Shown here in pieces: positions 23,022 through 31,272 of a stretch of DNA of 64,000 bases. Positions within the stretch are counted from its first letter, which is position 1. Each line of letters begins with the position of its first letter. The position numbers were made by a program, and so were the translations under genes. This stretch comes from a virus, in IMG/VR virus record IMGVR_UViG_3300023084_000009, positions 30,337 to 94,336 of that record, one strand, 5' to 3'. The notes beneath the pieces are model-generated. The model saw only the letters and a list, made by a program, of their open reading frames with translations. It made no database searches and was not told the origin of the DNA.

Positions 23022-26000
23022 TCACTCCAGTGCAGATATTCTTTGTTCGAGTTCTTCTATCTTTTGTTGTTGTTCTTTTACAACTTCAATCAAAAGACCC
23101 ACTAAACCATTGTAATTTACACCCTTCTTAGTATCACCATAAACCAATCGTGGCATCACTGCTTCAACTTCCTGTGCTATGATACCAGCAGAAGGTAATC
23201 CACCTTGGGATTCTATCCAATCAAAGGTAACTCCACGAATCTGAGAAACTTTTCCGATTGGATCATCAATTACTGCAATATTTTCTTTGAATCTTTCATC
23301 TGAAGTGGTATTGAAGTCTGCTGCTTGTACTGTTCCTTGAGCAAAAATAGTTCCAACAAAAGTAGAAACTCCAGTAACATTTACCTGGTTAGTAAATGTA
23401 GTTCCAACAACTGTTACTCCATACCCTGTGGTTTCAAGTTTCTTAGAACCATTATAGAAGAGTCTTACAGTTCTTCCAGATCCATCATTAAGTGCTTCAA
23501 CCCAATTCTCATTTGATTGTGATGGGTTTTGAAGTTTTAAATCTTGACCACGGAGAAGTAGTGTTCCTGTAGAACTATCTTCATGAAGAATGAGGTTATC
23601 AGTGTCAGAATATAACCACCCATCATTATCATTTCCAAAATAAATTCTATTGTTATCACCAAAGTATGCGTTATCATTAAAGGTTGAAACTCCAGTTACC
23701 TCAAATCCACCACCAGTAATTCTTAATCCAGATCTGGCAGTGGCAATACCAATAGAGTCTTGATTGGTAACGTTCTCATAAGTAAGGTCGCCAAGAACTG
23801 TTACGTTTCCACTGAACTCAGCACTAGTGGCAGTGAGAATACCAGAGATATTAACATTATCAAGTTCAGCATGTCCAGTGATGTCAACACCACCTACTGT
23901 GGTTTCAAATTTCTTGGAGTTGTTGTAGTAGAGTGATACCTCAGCATTTTGATTTGCCTCTATTGCCAGTTCATTAGAGTTTGATCTTATATGAACACTA
24001 CTTCCATCTAAGTATAGTCTTCCTGTTCCAATCTCTCTAATAAAACTATGACCTCCACCATGGTAAATCTGTAAATCATCACCATCACCAAAATACAATC
24101 TATCATCATCACCAAGATATACATTATCTTGGAATGTAGAAATACCAGAAACAGTAAGATTTCCTCCATTAACATCTAAACTTCCATTGATAATTGTCTT
24201 ATTAGATGCTGCAGGATCAATGTTAATGTTACCAGTAGTTGAAGAGAATGTATTAGCAGCAAGTTGAAGGTTACCAACAGTTAAACTTGTTGGAGTAATG
24301 AGAGTTTGATTCGAAACTCCATCAGTAACAACCAGGTTTCCAACATTCTCTAGGTCGTAAGATGTAGAGGCAAAACTTACTTGCCCAGTTTCTTGATTGA
24401 TATAAAGAGAATCGCCAACTCTAAAGTCTCCAGATTGATCAATACTTACAAAAGAAACTTGACCACTGTTAAGTTCAACTACTTCATTAGACTGTACTAC
24501 AAGTGTTGCGTCATTGGTAAAATCTTTACCTGTTCCAACATGATTAAAGTTAGTAGCAAATAGTCTTAACTGAACACCAACCCCATCTGCAACAACACCT
24601 TGAGATCCATATTCAACGGCACAACCGACTGAACGCATCTCAGCACCAAACATAGTATAGTCGGCAAGAGTAATAGCACTAGCAATACCAGTTTGAGTTA
24701 CGCCATCAGATTGGAAGAACCTAACATCCTGTGTGGTTCCAATACCAACCGATGTAAATGTACCATATCCTTTACCACTAATTCTAGCGTAATCAGTATT
24801 ATAATTAGTGATCGTACCAACAGCAACTACTGAACCACCAGAGTCATAAAGTTTAACAACATCATTAACTGATGGTGTTACTCCAGGAGTTCTAAACTTA
24901 AGTCTTGTTTCAGCAGTACCTGCAATACCAACCGTACCACCAAGACCAACAATTGCCTGAGAAGCAAAGTAGTGGAAGCAGTTTAGGTATTCTGCACGAG
25001 CACCATTTGTTAGGATGATACCTTTGTTGTTTGGTGTAAAGAATGTTACTTCATTGAAAAGCATTCCTGCTTCTAATGAATTACTTGCTACCTTAGATCC
25101 ATCAACTAACGCACCTCTACCTGCCAGGTATGTTGTTGGTGGATTATCAGGAGTATCATATCCATATGGATCACTTGTAGTTACTGTAGATCCAGTATTA
25201 AGAACAGTTACTCTCTGGATATAAGGACTTCTAGTCGTGATTGCGATACCAGTTGCATATGCGAAAGCATATCCTGTATCGGTAGAAGAATTATAGAAAG
25301 AATCTTTAATAGTAAAGTCTTCTAATGTAGAGATATCATTTAGTTCAAATACATTATTAGTCTTTGTAGCATCTGAAGGTTTAATTGTTGTTGCTCTTAA
25401 ACCAGCACCCTTAACAGTTACTCCTCTAGGAACTGTAAGAGGGCAAGTTTCCTCATAAGTACCAGCAGAAATGTTGATTATGTCACCATTCGTAACAACA
25501 CTCAGTGCCTGTGCAATGGTGAGATATGGTTCATTAATATTATCACCAGAATTCGAGTCGCTACCAGTTGTAGCAACATAGTAAGTCTTTCCAAGTGCAT
25601 TAAGATCACCATCAAATCTGGTTGCCGTTGCGACGCCAGATACATTCAATGCATCAAGTTCAGTGTGTCCATCAACATCTAGTTCAAATGCAGTAACAAT
25701 ACCACTAATATTAACGTTATCAAGTTCAGTATGCCCATCAACATCAATTGTATCAACACCATTGTTAAAAGTAGCAACTCCAACTACATCCAATCCACCA
25801 CCAGTGACTCTGAGACCAGAACGAGCGGTGGCAATACCAACAGAATCTACATTGGTTACGTCCTCATACTTAAGGACACCACCAACAGTTACATCACCAC
25901 TAAATGATGCTGTGGTTCCTGAAATCTGACTAGCAAAGGTAGAAATACCATTTGTATATAAGTTTCTAGTTACAATATCATCACCAATCGAAGCTCCTCC

Positions 26001-26777
26001 ACCACCAGATCCAGCAGTAAGAGATCCAGCAATAAAAAGATCACTTTGGAAAGTTCCAACTCCAGCAACTGTAAAACCGCCATCAAAATATGAAGATGTT
26101 TGAGTAATTGTTACTCCAGATCCAATATGAACACTGTTATTATCTCCATCAATAACTACAGAAGAAGATCCAACAGTCAATATGCCAGTAATCCTAGCAT
26201 CACCATGTACATCTAATGCATAAATTGAACTTGCTGTTGTTGTTGAAACACCAAGATTTGCCGTAGTGCTAATACCATTAACACCTGATACCCAATATCT
26301 ACTACCCTGAACCCCTTGAATACCTTGAATGCCTTGAGTACCCTGAACCCCTTGAACACCCTGAACGCCGGTGGTTCCTTGAGGTCCAGCAGATTCAAAG
26401 GTAACTACATCTACAATATCTCCAGCAACTAATGCAGAATTTAGAATTAAAGTATTACCAGCAGAAGTTGTGTATTCTGTCGTGGTTAAGTGGACGCCAT
26501 TAACAAAGACATCCATAGAACCAATCAGTGCATAATTTACACTGAAGTTGGTTTGTCCTTCTGTTGCTACAAATCTATATTCATCCCTATCAAAGTTAGA
26601 ACCTTGAATACCTTGAATACCCTGAACACCTTGAACTCCTTGTGTTCCTTGAGTACCTTGAGGTCCTAGTTGGCCAAGTCTTTTCCAGGATGACCCATTC
26701 CACTGCCATCTATTGCCATTGGCAACGTAAATGTCATTTATAGATGGACTTAACGGAAAATCTAGTGCTGCTGCCAT
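23022..26777 (-). CDS. Tail fibre with beta-helix domain and S74 chaperone domain (1251 aa)
   Basis: Two collagen-like blocks lie near the N-terminus (about 38-60 and 133-158), around a YRFVATEGQTNFSVNYALIG domain. Fibre modules (TELDNVNISG, VSTFND) follow. Residues about 386-848 form a beta-helix (pectate-lyase-like) domain. It starts YYVATTGSDSNSGDNINEP and contains TIAQALSVV and GTYEETCPLTVPRGVTVKGAG. Nearly the same domain occurs in two other fibres here. The C-terminus is a full S74 chaperone (TSDERFKENIAVIDD, IIAQEVEAVMPRLVYGD, coiled coil), with the canonical SDxRxK Ser-Lys pair. Beta-helix domains in fibres often bind or cleave surface polysaccharide; no catalytic residues could be identified. 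Confidence 0.8.
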   Translation of the reverse strand: MAAALDFPLSPSINDIYVANGNRWQWNGSSWKRLGQLGPQGTQGTQGVQGVQGIQGIQGSNFDRDEYRFVATEGQTNFSVNYALIGSMDVFVNGVHLTTTEYTTSAGNTLILNSALVAGDIVDVVTFESAGPQGTTGVQGVQGVQGTQGIQGIQGVQGSRYWVSGVNGISTTANLGVSTTTASSIYALDVHGDARITGILTVGSSSVVIDGDNNSVHIGSGVTITQTSSYFDGGFTVAGVGTFQSDLFIAGSLTAGSGGGGASIGDDIVTRNLYTNGISTFASQISGTTASFSGDVTVGGVLKYEDVTNVDSVGIATARSGLRVTGGGLDVVGVATFNNGVDTIDVDGHTELDNVNISGIVTAFELDVDGHTELDALNVSGVATATRFDGDLNALGKTYYVATTGSDSNSGDNINEPYLTIAQALSVVTNGDIINISAGTYEETCPLTVPRGVTVKGAGLRATTIKPSDATKTNNVFELNDISTLEDFTIKDSFYNSSTDTGYAFAYATGIAITTRSPYIQRVTVLNTGSTVTTSDPYGYDTPDNPPTTYLAGRGALVDGSKVASNSLEAGMLFNEVTFFTPNNKGIILTNGARAEYLNCFHYFASQAIVGLGGTVGIAGTAETRLKFRTPGVTPSVNDVVKLYDSGGSVVAVGTITNYNTDYARISGKGYGTFTSVGIGTTQDVRFFQSDGVTQTGIASAITLADYTMFGAEMRSVGCAVEYGSQGVVADGVGVQLRLFATNFNHVGTGKDFTNDATLVVQSNEVVELNSGQVSFVSIDQSGDFRVGDSLYINQETGQVSFASTSYDLENVGNLVVTDGVSNQTLITPTSLTVGNLQLAANTFSSTTGNINIDPAASNKTIINGSLDVNGGNLTVSGISTFQDNVYLGDDDRLYFGDGDDLQIYHGGGHSFIREIGTGRLYLDGSSVHIRSNSNELAIEANQNAEVSLYYNNSKKFETTVGGVDITGHAELDNVNISGILTATSAEFSGNVTVLGDLTYENVTNQDSIGIATARSGLRITGGGFEVTGVSTFNDNAYFGDNNRIYFGNDNDGWLYSDTDNLILHEDSSTGTLLLRGQDLKLQNPSQSNENWVEALNDGSGRTVRLFYNGSKKLETTGYGVTVVGTTFTNQVNVTGVSTFVGTIFAQGTVQAADFNTTSDERFKENIAVIDDPIGKVSQIRGVTFDWIESQGGLPSAGIIAQEVEAVMPRLVYGDTKKGVNYNGLVGLLIEVVKEQQQKIEELEQRISALE

Positions 26778-26815
26778 CAGGGATTATCTCTATTTATTTA
26801 CGATGTGATATTCTA

Positions 26816-26829
26816 TTTTAGTTATTTAT
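26816..26829 (-). promoter_or_regulatory. Late element ATAAATAACTAAAA
   Basis: One of four identical 14-base elements upstream of minus-strand genes (others at 28367, 41368 and 59897). It lies 39 bases before the 26777 start; a second ATAAATA lies closer at about 26791-26800. Confidence 0.55.
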
Positions 26830-26838
26830 GTCAACGAA

Positions 26839-27411
26839 TTACATGCCTAATAATTCTCTAAGATCATTAACAGACAAACCAAGTTTATCCAACTTTCTTT
26901 GCGCTTCTGTCTTATAAACCCACCCTTGAGTATTATCAGATTGGTAAAGTTCTTCATCCCATTCGAAGACTACTCCAGTGGTTTGTACACTACTATCCGT
27001 TAGATAATTTCTGAAGTTACTAGGATATGGAATTGGGGGAATCCAATCATGAGAATTTCTATCGTAAGTCCATGAAGTATACGGTTGTGGTGGAAAAAAC
27101 TTATTATTTTCTCTATCATAAGTGTATCCTGTTACAGCTGTTCTTTCTCTTTCAGATTTCATCTCTTCGGTTAGATCGGGATAAGTATTATCATATCTGA
27201 AAGTTCCATCGAGATTTAAATTTAAATATGATTTAACAGTTTCTGAAGCTGAAATTACCCACTCACCACCATATTTTCTTACACACTCACTTAAACCATA
27301 ATCCAAATCAATTTCATTTGTTTCTGGATTTGTGACATCATTATCATCAAGATGTATAACTCTTTCAACTATATTATTTTCATTTATTGAGGCAAAATAA
27401 TGGTTTGACAT
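26839..27411 (-). CDS. Tail-fibre-region protein with FFPPQPYTSW / WIPPIPYP motifs (190 aa)
   Basis: Opens with NHYFASINENNIVERVIHLDDND and contains GGEWVISASETVKSYLNLNLDGTF, then YDRENNKFFPPQPYTSWTYDRNSHDWIPPIPYP. The Pro-rich phrase is shared with the 158-residue protein at 18198-18674, so these are paralogues. It ends with a helical KLDKLGLSVNDLRELLGM. It lies between a glycine-rich protein gene and a fibre gene. I know it only as a cyanophage-type hypothetical protein. Confidence 0.7.
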   Translation of the reverse strand: MSNHYFASINENNIVERVIHLDDNDVTNPETNEIDLDYGLSECVRKYGGEWVISASETVKSYLNLNLDGTFRYDNTYPDLTEEMKSERERTAVTGYTYDRENNKFFPPQPYTSWTYDRNSHDWIPPIPYPSNFRNYLTDSSVQTTGVVFEWDEELYQSDNTQGWVYKTEAQRKLDKLGLSVNDLRELLGM

Positions 27412-27415
27412 TTTC

Positions 27416-28357
27416 TTACGCTTGATAACCTTCTACTTTAATTATAACAATTCCTGGGCATCCAGCGCCACCAGAAGCACCTCCAGTAGTGCTTCCACCA
27501 CATTCAGAACCACCGCCGCCACCGCCGCCACCGCCGCTAAATCCAGTTCCACCGCCGCCGCCACGAGCACCATTACCACTATACTCACAAAGACCAGCAG
27601 CCTGATTTCCATCGGTTCCATTTCCTGGAGTTGGAACAGCAGGTGCTAAAGAAGTTGGTAAAGCACTACTTCTTGTTATAACTAAACCACCGCCGCCACC
27701 GCCGCCACCGTTTCCAGCAAACGAAGATCCACCGTTTTGACCACCAGGTCCACCATTTCCATTAGAAAAAGTATAGTCTGAAAAGAAAGGAGACCAAGGA
27801 CTAATAGTATATGAAGCATTGGTGCCAGCAGGACCTGCGTAAGCACCACCACTTCCTGGAGTACTCGGTCCACCAGAATATGGTCCGCCACCAGGAGAAG
27901 AACCACCTGGAAATAAAGAACCAGGAGCAGATGGAAGAGTGATTGGAACAGAAGATCCCAAAGTCGCTATTGTATTGTTCAATTTATATACTAGTGTTCC
28001 ACTAGCACCACCTCCACCAGAACCACCACCAGAGTCACTACCACCATTACCTGGTGATCCACTACCACCCGATCCACCTGGAGTTAAGTGTATAACATCA
28101 ACTCTGGCATCGGGAGCAAAAGAAATATCTGCTGTTAAATTCGCTGTTCCAGGAGAAGTAAATACAAAATATTGTGTCTCCCTATTCATATTTTTAACTG
28201 AAAGCCAACCACCTTCTCCAGAATAAGATTCTATGGAAGAAGTGGTTGAGTTAAAAATAACAGTACCTATAGCAGTTCCAACACCAGCATTTCTACCAGC
28301 ACTATCAGTAGAAGCAATACCAAGGTAACTTTGTGATAGATCTCTATTTCTGGACAT
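27416..28357 (-). CDS. Glycine-rich adhesin-like tail-fibre protein (313 aa)
   Basis: Opens with SQSYLGIASTDSAGRNAGVGTAIGTVIFNSTTS, a fibre-type start. After a TQYFVFTSPGTANLTADISFAPDARVDVIHL strand region it turns into long Gly runs with Ser/Pro loops and ends GGAGCPGIVIIKVEGYQA. The layout matches the other three glycine-rich proteins here. Five Gly-only stretches would fit packed polyglycine helices. Probable receptor-binding tip; inferred. A late element (28367-28380) precedes the gene with a very short leader. Confidence 0.65.
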   Translation of the reverse strand: MSRNRDLSQSYLGIASTDSAGRNAGVGTAIGTVIFNSTTSSIESYSGEGGWLSVKNMNRETQYFVFTSPGTANLTADISFAPDARVDVIHLTPGGSGGSGSPGNGGSDSGGGSGGGGASGTLVYKLNNTIATLGSSVPITLPSAPGSLFPGGSSPGGGPYSGGPSTPGSGGAYAGPAGTNASYTISPWSPFFSDYTFSNGNGGPGGQNGGSSFAGNGGGGGGGGLVITRSSALPTSLAPAVPTPGNGTDGNQAAGLCEYSGNGARGGGGGTGFSGGGGGGGGGSECGGSTTGGASGGAGCPGIVIIKVEGYQA

Positions 28358-28366
28358 TACAGAACT

Positions 28367-28380
28367 TTTTAGTTATTTAT
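28367..28380 (-). promoter_or_regulatory. Late element ATAAATAACTAAAA
   Basis: Identical to the elements at 26816, 41368 and 59897. It ends only ten bases before the 28357 start and overlaps the stop codon of the oxygenase gene upstream. Confidence 0.6.
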
Positions 28381-29090
28381 CTAACGTCATTCGCATACTG
28401 AACAAAAGGTCCTTGAGAATTAACGTAGTGAAGAAAGATCTGATGATGGTATGTATCATCTTCTTTTCTCCTAATCGTTCTCCAAAGATTCTTGACCTTG
28501 CTATGCCTACTTTCTAGTGGATCTCTCCAGTGCTCACGCTCGCAACCCTTATAAACAGCAGCATCACCATTCTTCATTACAACACATGACTCACTACCAT
28601 CAGGTCTTTCAAACCAAATAGGCCAAGGTTTATCTGAGTTTGTACTAATTTGAAGAGTTACACTAATTTCACATGCTGGACGATCACTATGCCGACTTAA
28701 CTCTTGACCAAGATAATAAAAGCGATCATAGAAATAAGTGGGAAGTAAATCAATGCCTAAGCATTTTTCTATTTCTTTACGAACAATGTAATGTAACTGC
28801 TTGTACATTGGTACATTATATCTGGCAAGAGATCCATTTACTTGCATCTCTTCTGGTTCAAAAATAACCTTATCCTTACGGACATAGTTCATTTGACCAG
28901 ATAGTCTTTTGCCAGTTTCATCCAGTGGAGGAGAACAATACAGGTTTTCAGGATCTAAGATAAGTCCAGGAAGAAAAAGATAACCATTCTCTTCAAAGGA
29001 CTTATTCTTTGTCATGTCTGTGGTTGTTGGAAGGCAAGTACGACTATACCCCTCAGCATAAGAACCACCAGTCGATACATACTCTTTCAT
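28377..29090 (-). CDS. 2OG-Fe(II) oxygenase-like protein (237 aa)
   Basis: Start at ATG 29090, forming TGATG with the stop of the first oxygenase. The core has QELSRHSDRPACEISVTLQIS with His134 and Asp136 as the HxD pair. GDAAVYKGCEREHWRDPL supplies His187 with a nearby Arg. HHQIFLHYV gives the last strand. This is the double-stranded beta-helix iron enzyme layout. The N-terminal 60 residues read as an anchoring or substrate-binding part. Substrate unknown. It is the second gene of a two-gene unit behind a perfect sigma70 promoter. Confidence 0.72.
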   Translation of the reverse strand: MKEYVSTGGSYAEGYSRTCLPTTTDMTKNKSFEENGYLFLPGLILDPENLYCSPPLDETGKRLSGQMNYVRKDKVIFEPEEMQVNGSLARYNVPMYKQLHYIVRKEIEKCLGIDLLPTYFYDRFYYLGQELSRHSDRPACEISVTLQISTNSDKPWPIWFERPDGSESCVVMKNGDAAVYKGCEREHWRDPLESRHSKVKNLWRTIRRKEDDTYHHQIFLHYVNSQGPFVQYANDVR

Positions 29091-29707
29091 CACTTCCACC
29101 TCGGACCAACTACCCATCCAACAATACTCTTACGCAAACCAGAACGTACTTTACGAACTCTATGGGGAGTACGTGAATCAAATACCATCAAAGTTCCTCT
29201 TTGCTTTGGTGCAAAATAGGTCTTACCACTATTGTCTAAGAACTGAACTTCACCACCAGTATATTCAGAAGGATCAGAAAGTTGTAGTGCAAAAGAAAGT
29301 TTCCTTATGTATTCACCATTTAAAGTTACTTGATCCTCGGCAAGATTGTTACCAGAACCAGCAACGATTTGTGGTTTATAACAAGTGTCTATACCAGCAT
29401 CAATGTGCCACTTATAGAATTGTCCTTCTCCATACTGTGTGTATTGAATATTTCCACCATCAATCTCTGTCAGATCATAGCAAAAATTCTCACGATTTAC
29501 CTTGTCAATGTAGTACCACAACCAACCACCAATCCAGTGAGAGGTTGGAACCCATACATTTTTGCTATTACGAATGACTTTATCTACTTCTGCACCCATG
29601 ATTTGAGAATCTTGTGCCTGTTCATCAAATCTTTTAAGGTCTTTTTCGATAATTTCTACAATGTCAGTTGGCATCTCAGTCATGTGCCAACATGTTAAAT
29701 ACGCCAT
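29090..29707 (-). CDS. 2OG-Fe(II) oxygenase (prolyl-hydroxylase-like, 205 aa)
   Basis: A classic 2OG-Fe(II) oxygenase. The HxD motif is FYKWHIDAG (His101, Asp103), the distal ligand is RTPHRV (His182) and the 2-oxoglutarate anchor is LRKSIVGW (Arg192). KLSFALQLSDPSEYTGGEVQFLD is the family's strand region. It hydroxylates a protein or small molecule with iron, oxygen and 2-oxoglutarate. Prolyl 4-hydroxylase/PiuC-type enzymes are its closest look-alikes. It is driven by the promoter at 29732-29760, in the midst of late fibre genes. Collagen-like fibre repeats on both sides make attractive substrates, but this is inference. Confidence 0.85.
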   Translation of the reverse strand: MAYLTCWHMTEMPTDIVEIIEKDLKRFDEQAQDSQIMGAEVDKVIRNSKNVWVPTSHWIGGWLWYYIDKVNRENFCYDLTEIDGGNIQYTQYGEGQFYKWHIDAGIDTCYKPQIVAGSGNNLAEDQVTLNGEYIRKLSFALQLSDPSEYTGGEVQFLDNSGKTYFAPKQRGTLMVFDSRTPHRVRKVRSGLRKSIVGWVVGPRWK

Positions 29708-29731
29708 ACTTGAATAATATCCTTCAGGTTG

Positions 29732-29760
29732 ATTATATAGTAAAGTATCAAAGATGTCAA
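29732..29760 (-). promoter_or_regulatory. Perfect-consensus sigma70 promoter for the oxygenase pair
   Basis: The minus strand reads TTGACA (29760-29755), 17 bases, TATAAT (29737-29732). Predicted start is near 29725, about 18 bases before the ATG at 29707. It is the same ideal layout as at 16414 and 45126. Confidence 0.85.
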
Positions 29761-29764
29761 TAAT

Positions 29765-30010
29765 TTATTCTTCAGATGATTCCTGTAAGAGAGCAATGAG
29801 TGCTAGTTTTTGCTCACGAGTTAGGGATTCGAAAGGATCTGATTCTTCAACTGGTTCTACTACTGTTGGATGATCGTTTTCAATTGGATGACAACACTCA
29901 TCATCACACACAGCAGTACATCCTTCTGGTGGAGACCATACAGAAGTGTCTCCGTCCCATACAACGCGATTAATACACTTGCCTTCTGAATTTAAGATTG
30001 CGTAGATCAT
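29765..30010 (-). CDS. Small tail-fibre-region protein (81 aa)
   Basis: Starts with IYAILNSEGKCINRVVWDGDTSVWSPPEGC, a short beta domain found in small proteins next to phage fibre genes. A Cys cluster (C-x3-DDECC) and an acidic region follow, then a helix SLTREQKLALIALLQESSEE. It has a strong GGAGG ribosome-binding site. It follows the glycine-rich collagen-like gene and probably works with it. Function unknown. Confidence 0.65.
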   Translation of the reverse strand: MIYAILNSEGKCINRVVWDGDTSVWSPPEGCTAVCDDECCHPIENDHPTVVEPVEESDPFESLTREQKLALIALLQESSEE

Positions 30011-30027
30011 TTTTTTACCTCCTTATT

Positions 30028-31248
30028 TTACCATGCCCAAACACGGATTCGACCGTCGCCGCCGTTTCCGCCAGCGCCAGAATCGCCTTGACCGTCAAAC
30101 GATGCGCCACCACCGGCGCCACCACCACCTATCGCTGCATTACCACCAGCACCAGCATCTCCAGTTTTATTCGGAGCACCGCCGCCAGCACCACTAAGTC
30201 CACCGGCAGAAATGCTTCCACCCGATTCACCATCAGTCGATCCAGCATTATTGGTGAATGGAGCATCAGAAGGATTCCAACCTCCAGGAGTTGCTAGATA
30301 ACTAGTAGTGTTATATGCAGCACCGCCACCACCGCCAGCGCCGCACCAGCCTTGAAAACCACCGGCTGAAGCGTAAATCTGTGGATAATTATTGGTGCGG
30401 GACCCGCCGGGTCCTAGATATCTGAAGTTATTGTAAGCTGAATATTGTCCCCAGGCAACTGGGACTGTGTTGTTGTAAGGATTAGTCCCAACACTGTCAT
30501 CGTCACCACCTTTACCTTTTGTTCCAAAACCACTAGTAAGGTGAGATCCAAATGATGATGTGCCACCATCTGTACCATCATTACCATTTGTACTATCCGC
30601 TGTAACAGAAGCTCCACCGGTTCCGCCAGCGGCAATAGTAATTGACTCTGTTGATCCTAGAGAACTAGCAGCAAAAATTTTCTTAGTTATAGGACTTCCC
30701 CAACCACCTGATCCACCATTGGTTCTAGTATTGGAAGCACCTTTTCTTCCACTACCGCCGCCGCCCCCGCCGCCGATAACTTCGACTTCAACCCAGGTTA
30801 CACCAGCAGGTTTTGTCCAAGTTCCGTTAGATGTAAATTCTTGGAAATCAAGTGAAGAACCACCACCAGACCCAGTAATACCTTGGGTGCCTTGTGTTCC
30901 AGATCCAGTAGTACCTTGAATTCCTTGAACTCCCTGGGAACCAACAACTCCCTGAGTACCTGTGGTTCCTTGTCTTCCTTCAGTACCTTGAATCCCGTAT
31001 CCCTGAACACCCTGAGTTCCTGTGTTTCCTTGAATGCCCTGAGTTCCTTGAGCACCATCGGAAGGTCCTTGAAGACCCTGCACTCCTTGAATCCCTTGGA
31101 CACCAGATGAAGGTCCTTGTGTTCCTTGAGTACCTTGAGTGCCTAGATTCGATCTAACCCAAGACGATCCGTTCCATTGCCAGGTAGTACTATTCGCACT
31201 ATAAGTTTGATTTAAACTTGGATTATCTGGAAAATTAAGTGCAGGCAT
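30028..31248 (-). CDS. Collagen-like, glycine-rich adhesin-like fibre protein (406 aa)
   Basis: The N-terminus reads NFPDNPSLNQTYSANSTTWQWNGSSWVR, the same head domain as in the 1251-residue fibre. Residues 33-128 are collagen-like (GTQGTQGPSSGVQGIQG). Then FTSNGTWTKPAGVTWVEVEVIGGGGGGG begins a Gly-rich domain that ends GGNGGDGRIRVWAW. So a fibre shaft and a polyglycine-type tip seem fused in one chain. A late-type element (ATAAATATTTC) lies just upstream. Receptor binding is inferred. Confidence 0.7.
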   Translation of the reverse strand: MPALNFPDNPSLNQTYSANSTTWQWNGSSWVRSNLGTQGTQGTQGPSSGVQGIQGVQGLQGPSDGAQGTQGIQGNTGTQGVQGYGIQGTEGRQGTTGTQGVVGSQGVQGIQGTTGSGTQGTQGITGSGGGSSLDFQEFTSNGTWTKPAGVTWVEVEVIGGGGGGGSGRKGASNTRTNGGSGGWGSPITKKIFAASSLGSTESITIAAGGTGGASVTADSTNGNDGTDGGTSSFGSHLTSGFGTKGKGGDDDSVGTNPYNNTVPVAWGQYSAYNNFRYLGPGGSRTNNYPQIYASAGGFQGWCGAGGGGGAAYNTTSYLATPGGWNPSDAPFTNNAGSTDGESGGSISAGGLSGAGGGAPNKTGDAGAGGNAAIGGGGAGGGASFDGQGDSGAGGNGGDGRIRVWAW

Positions 31249-31272
31249 TATTCAACTTTTTAGAAATATTTA

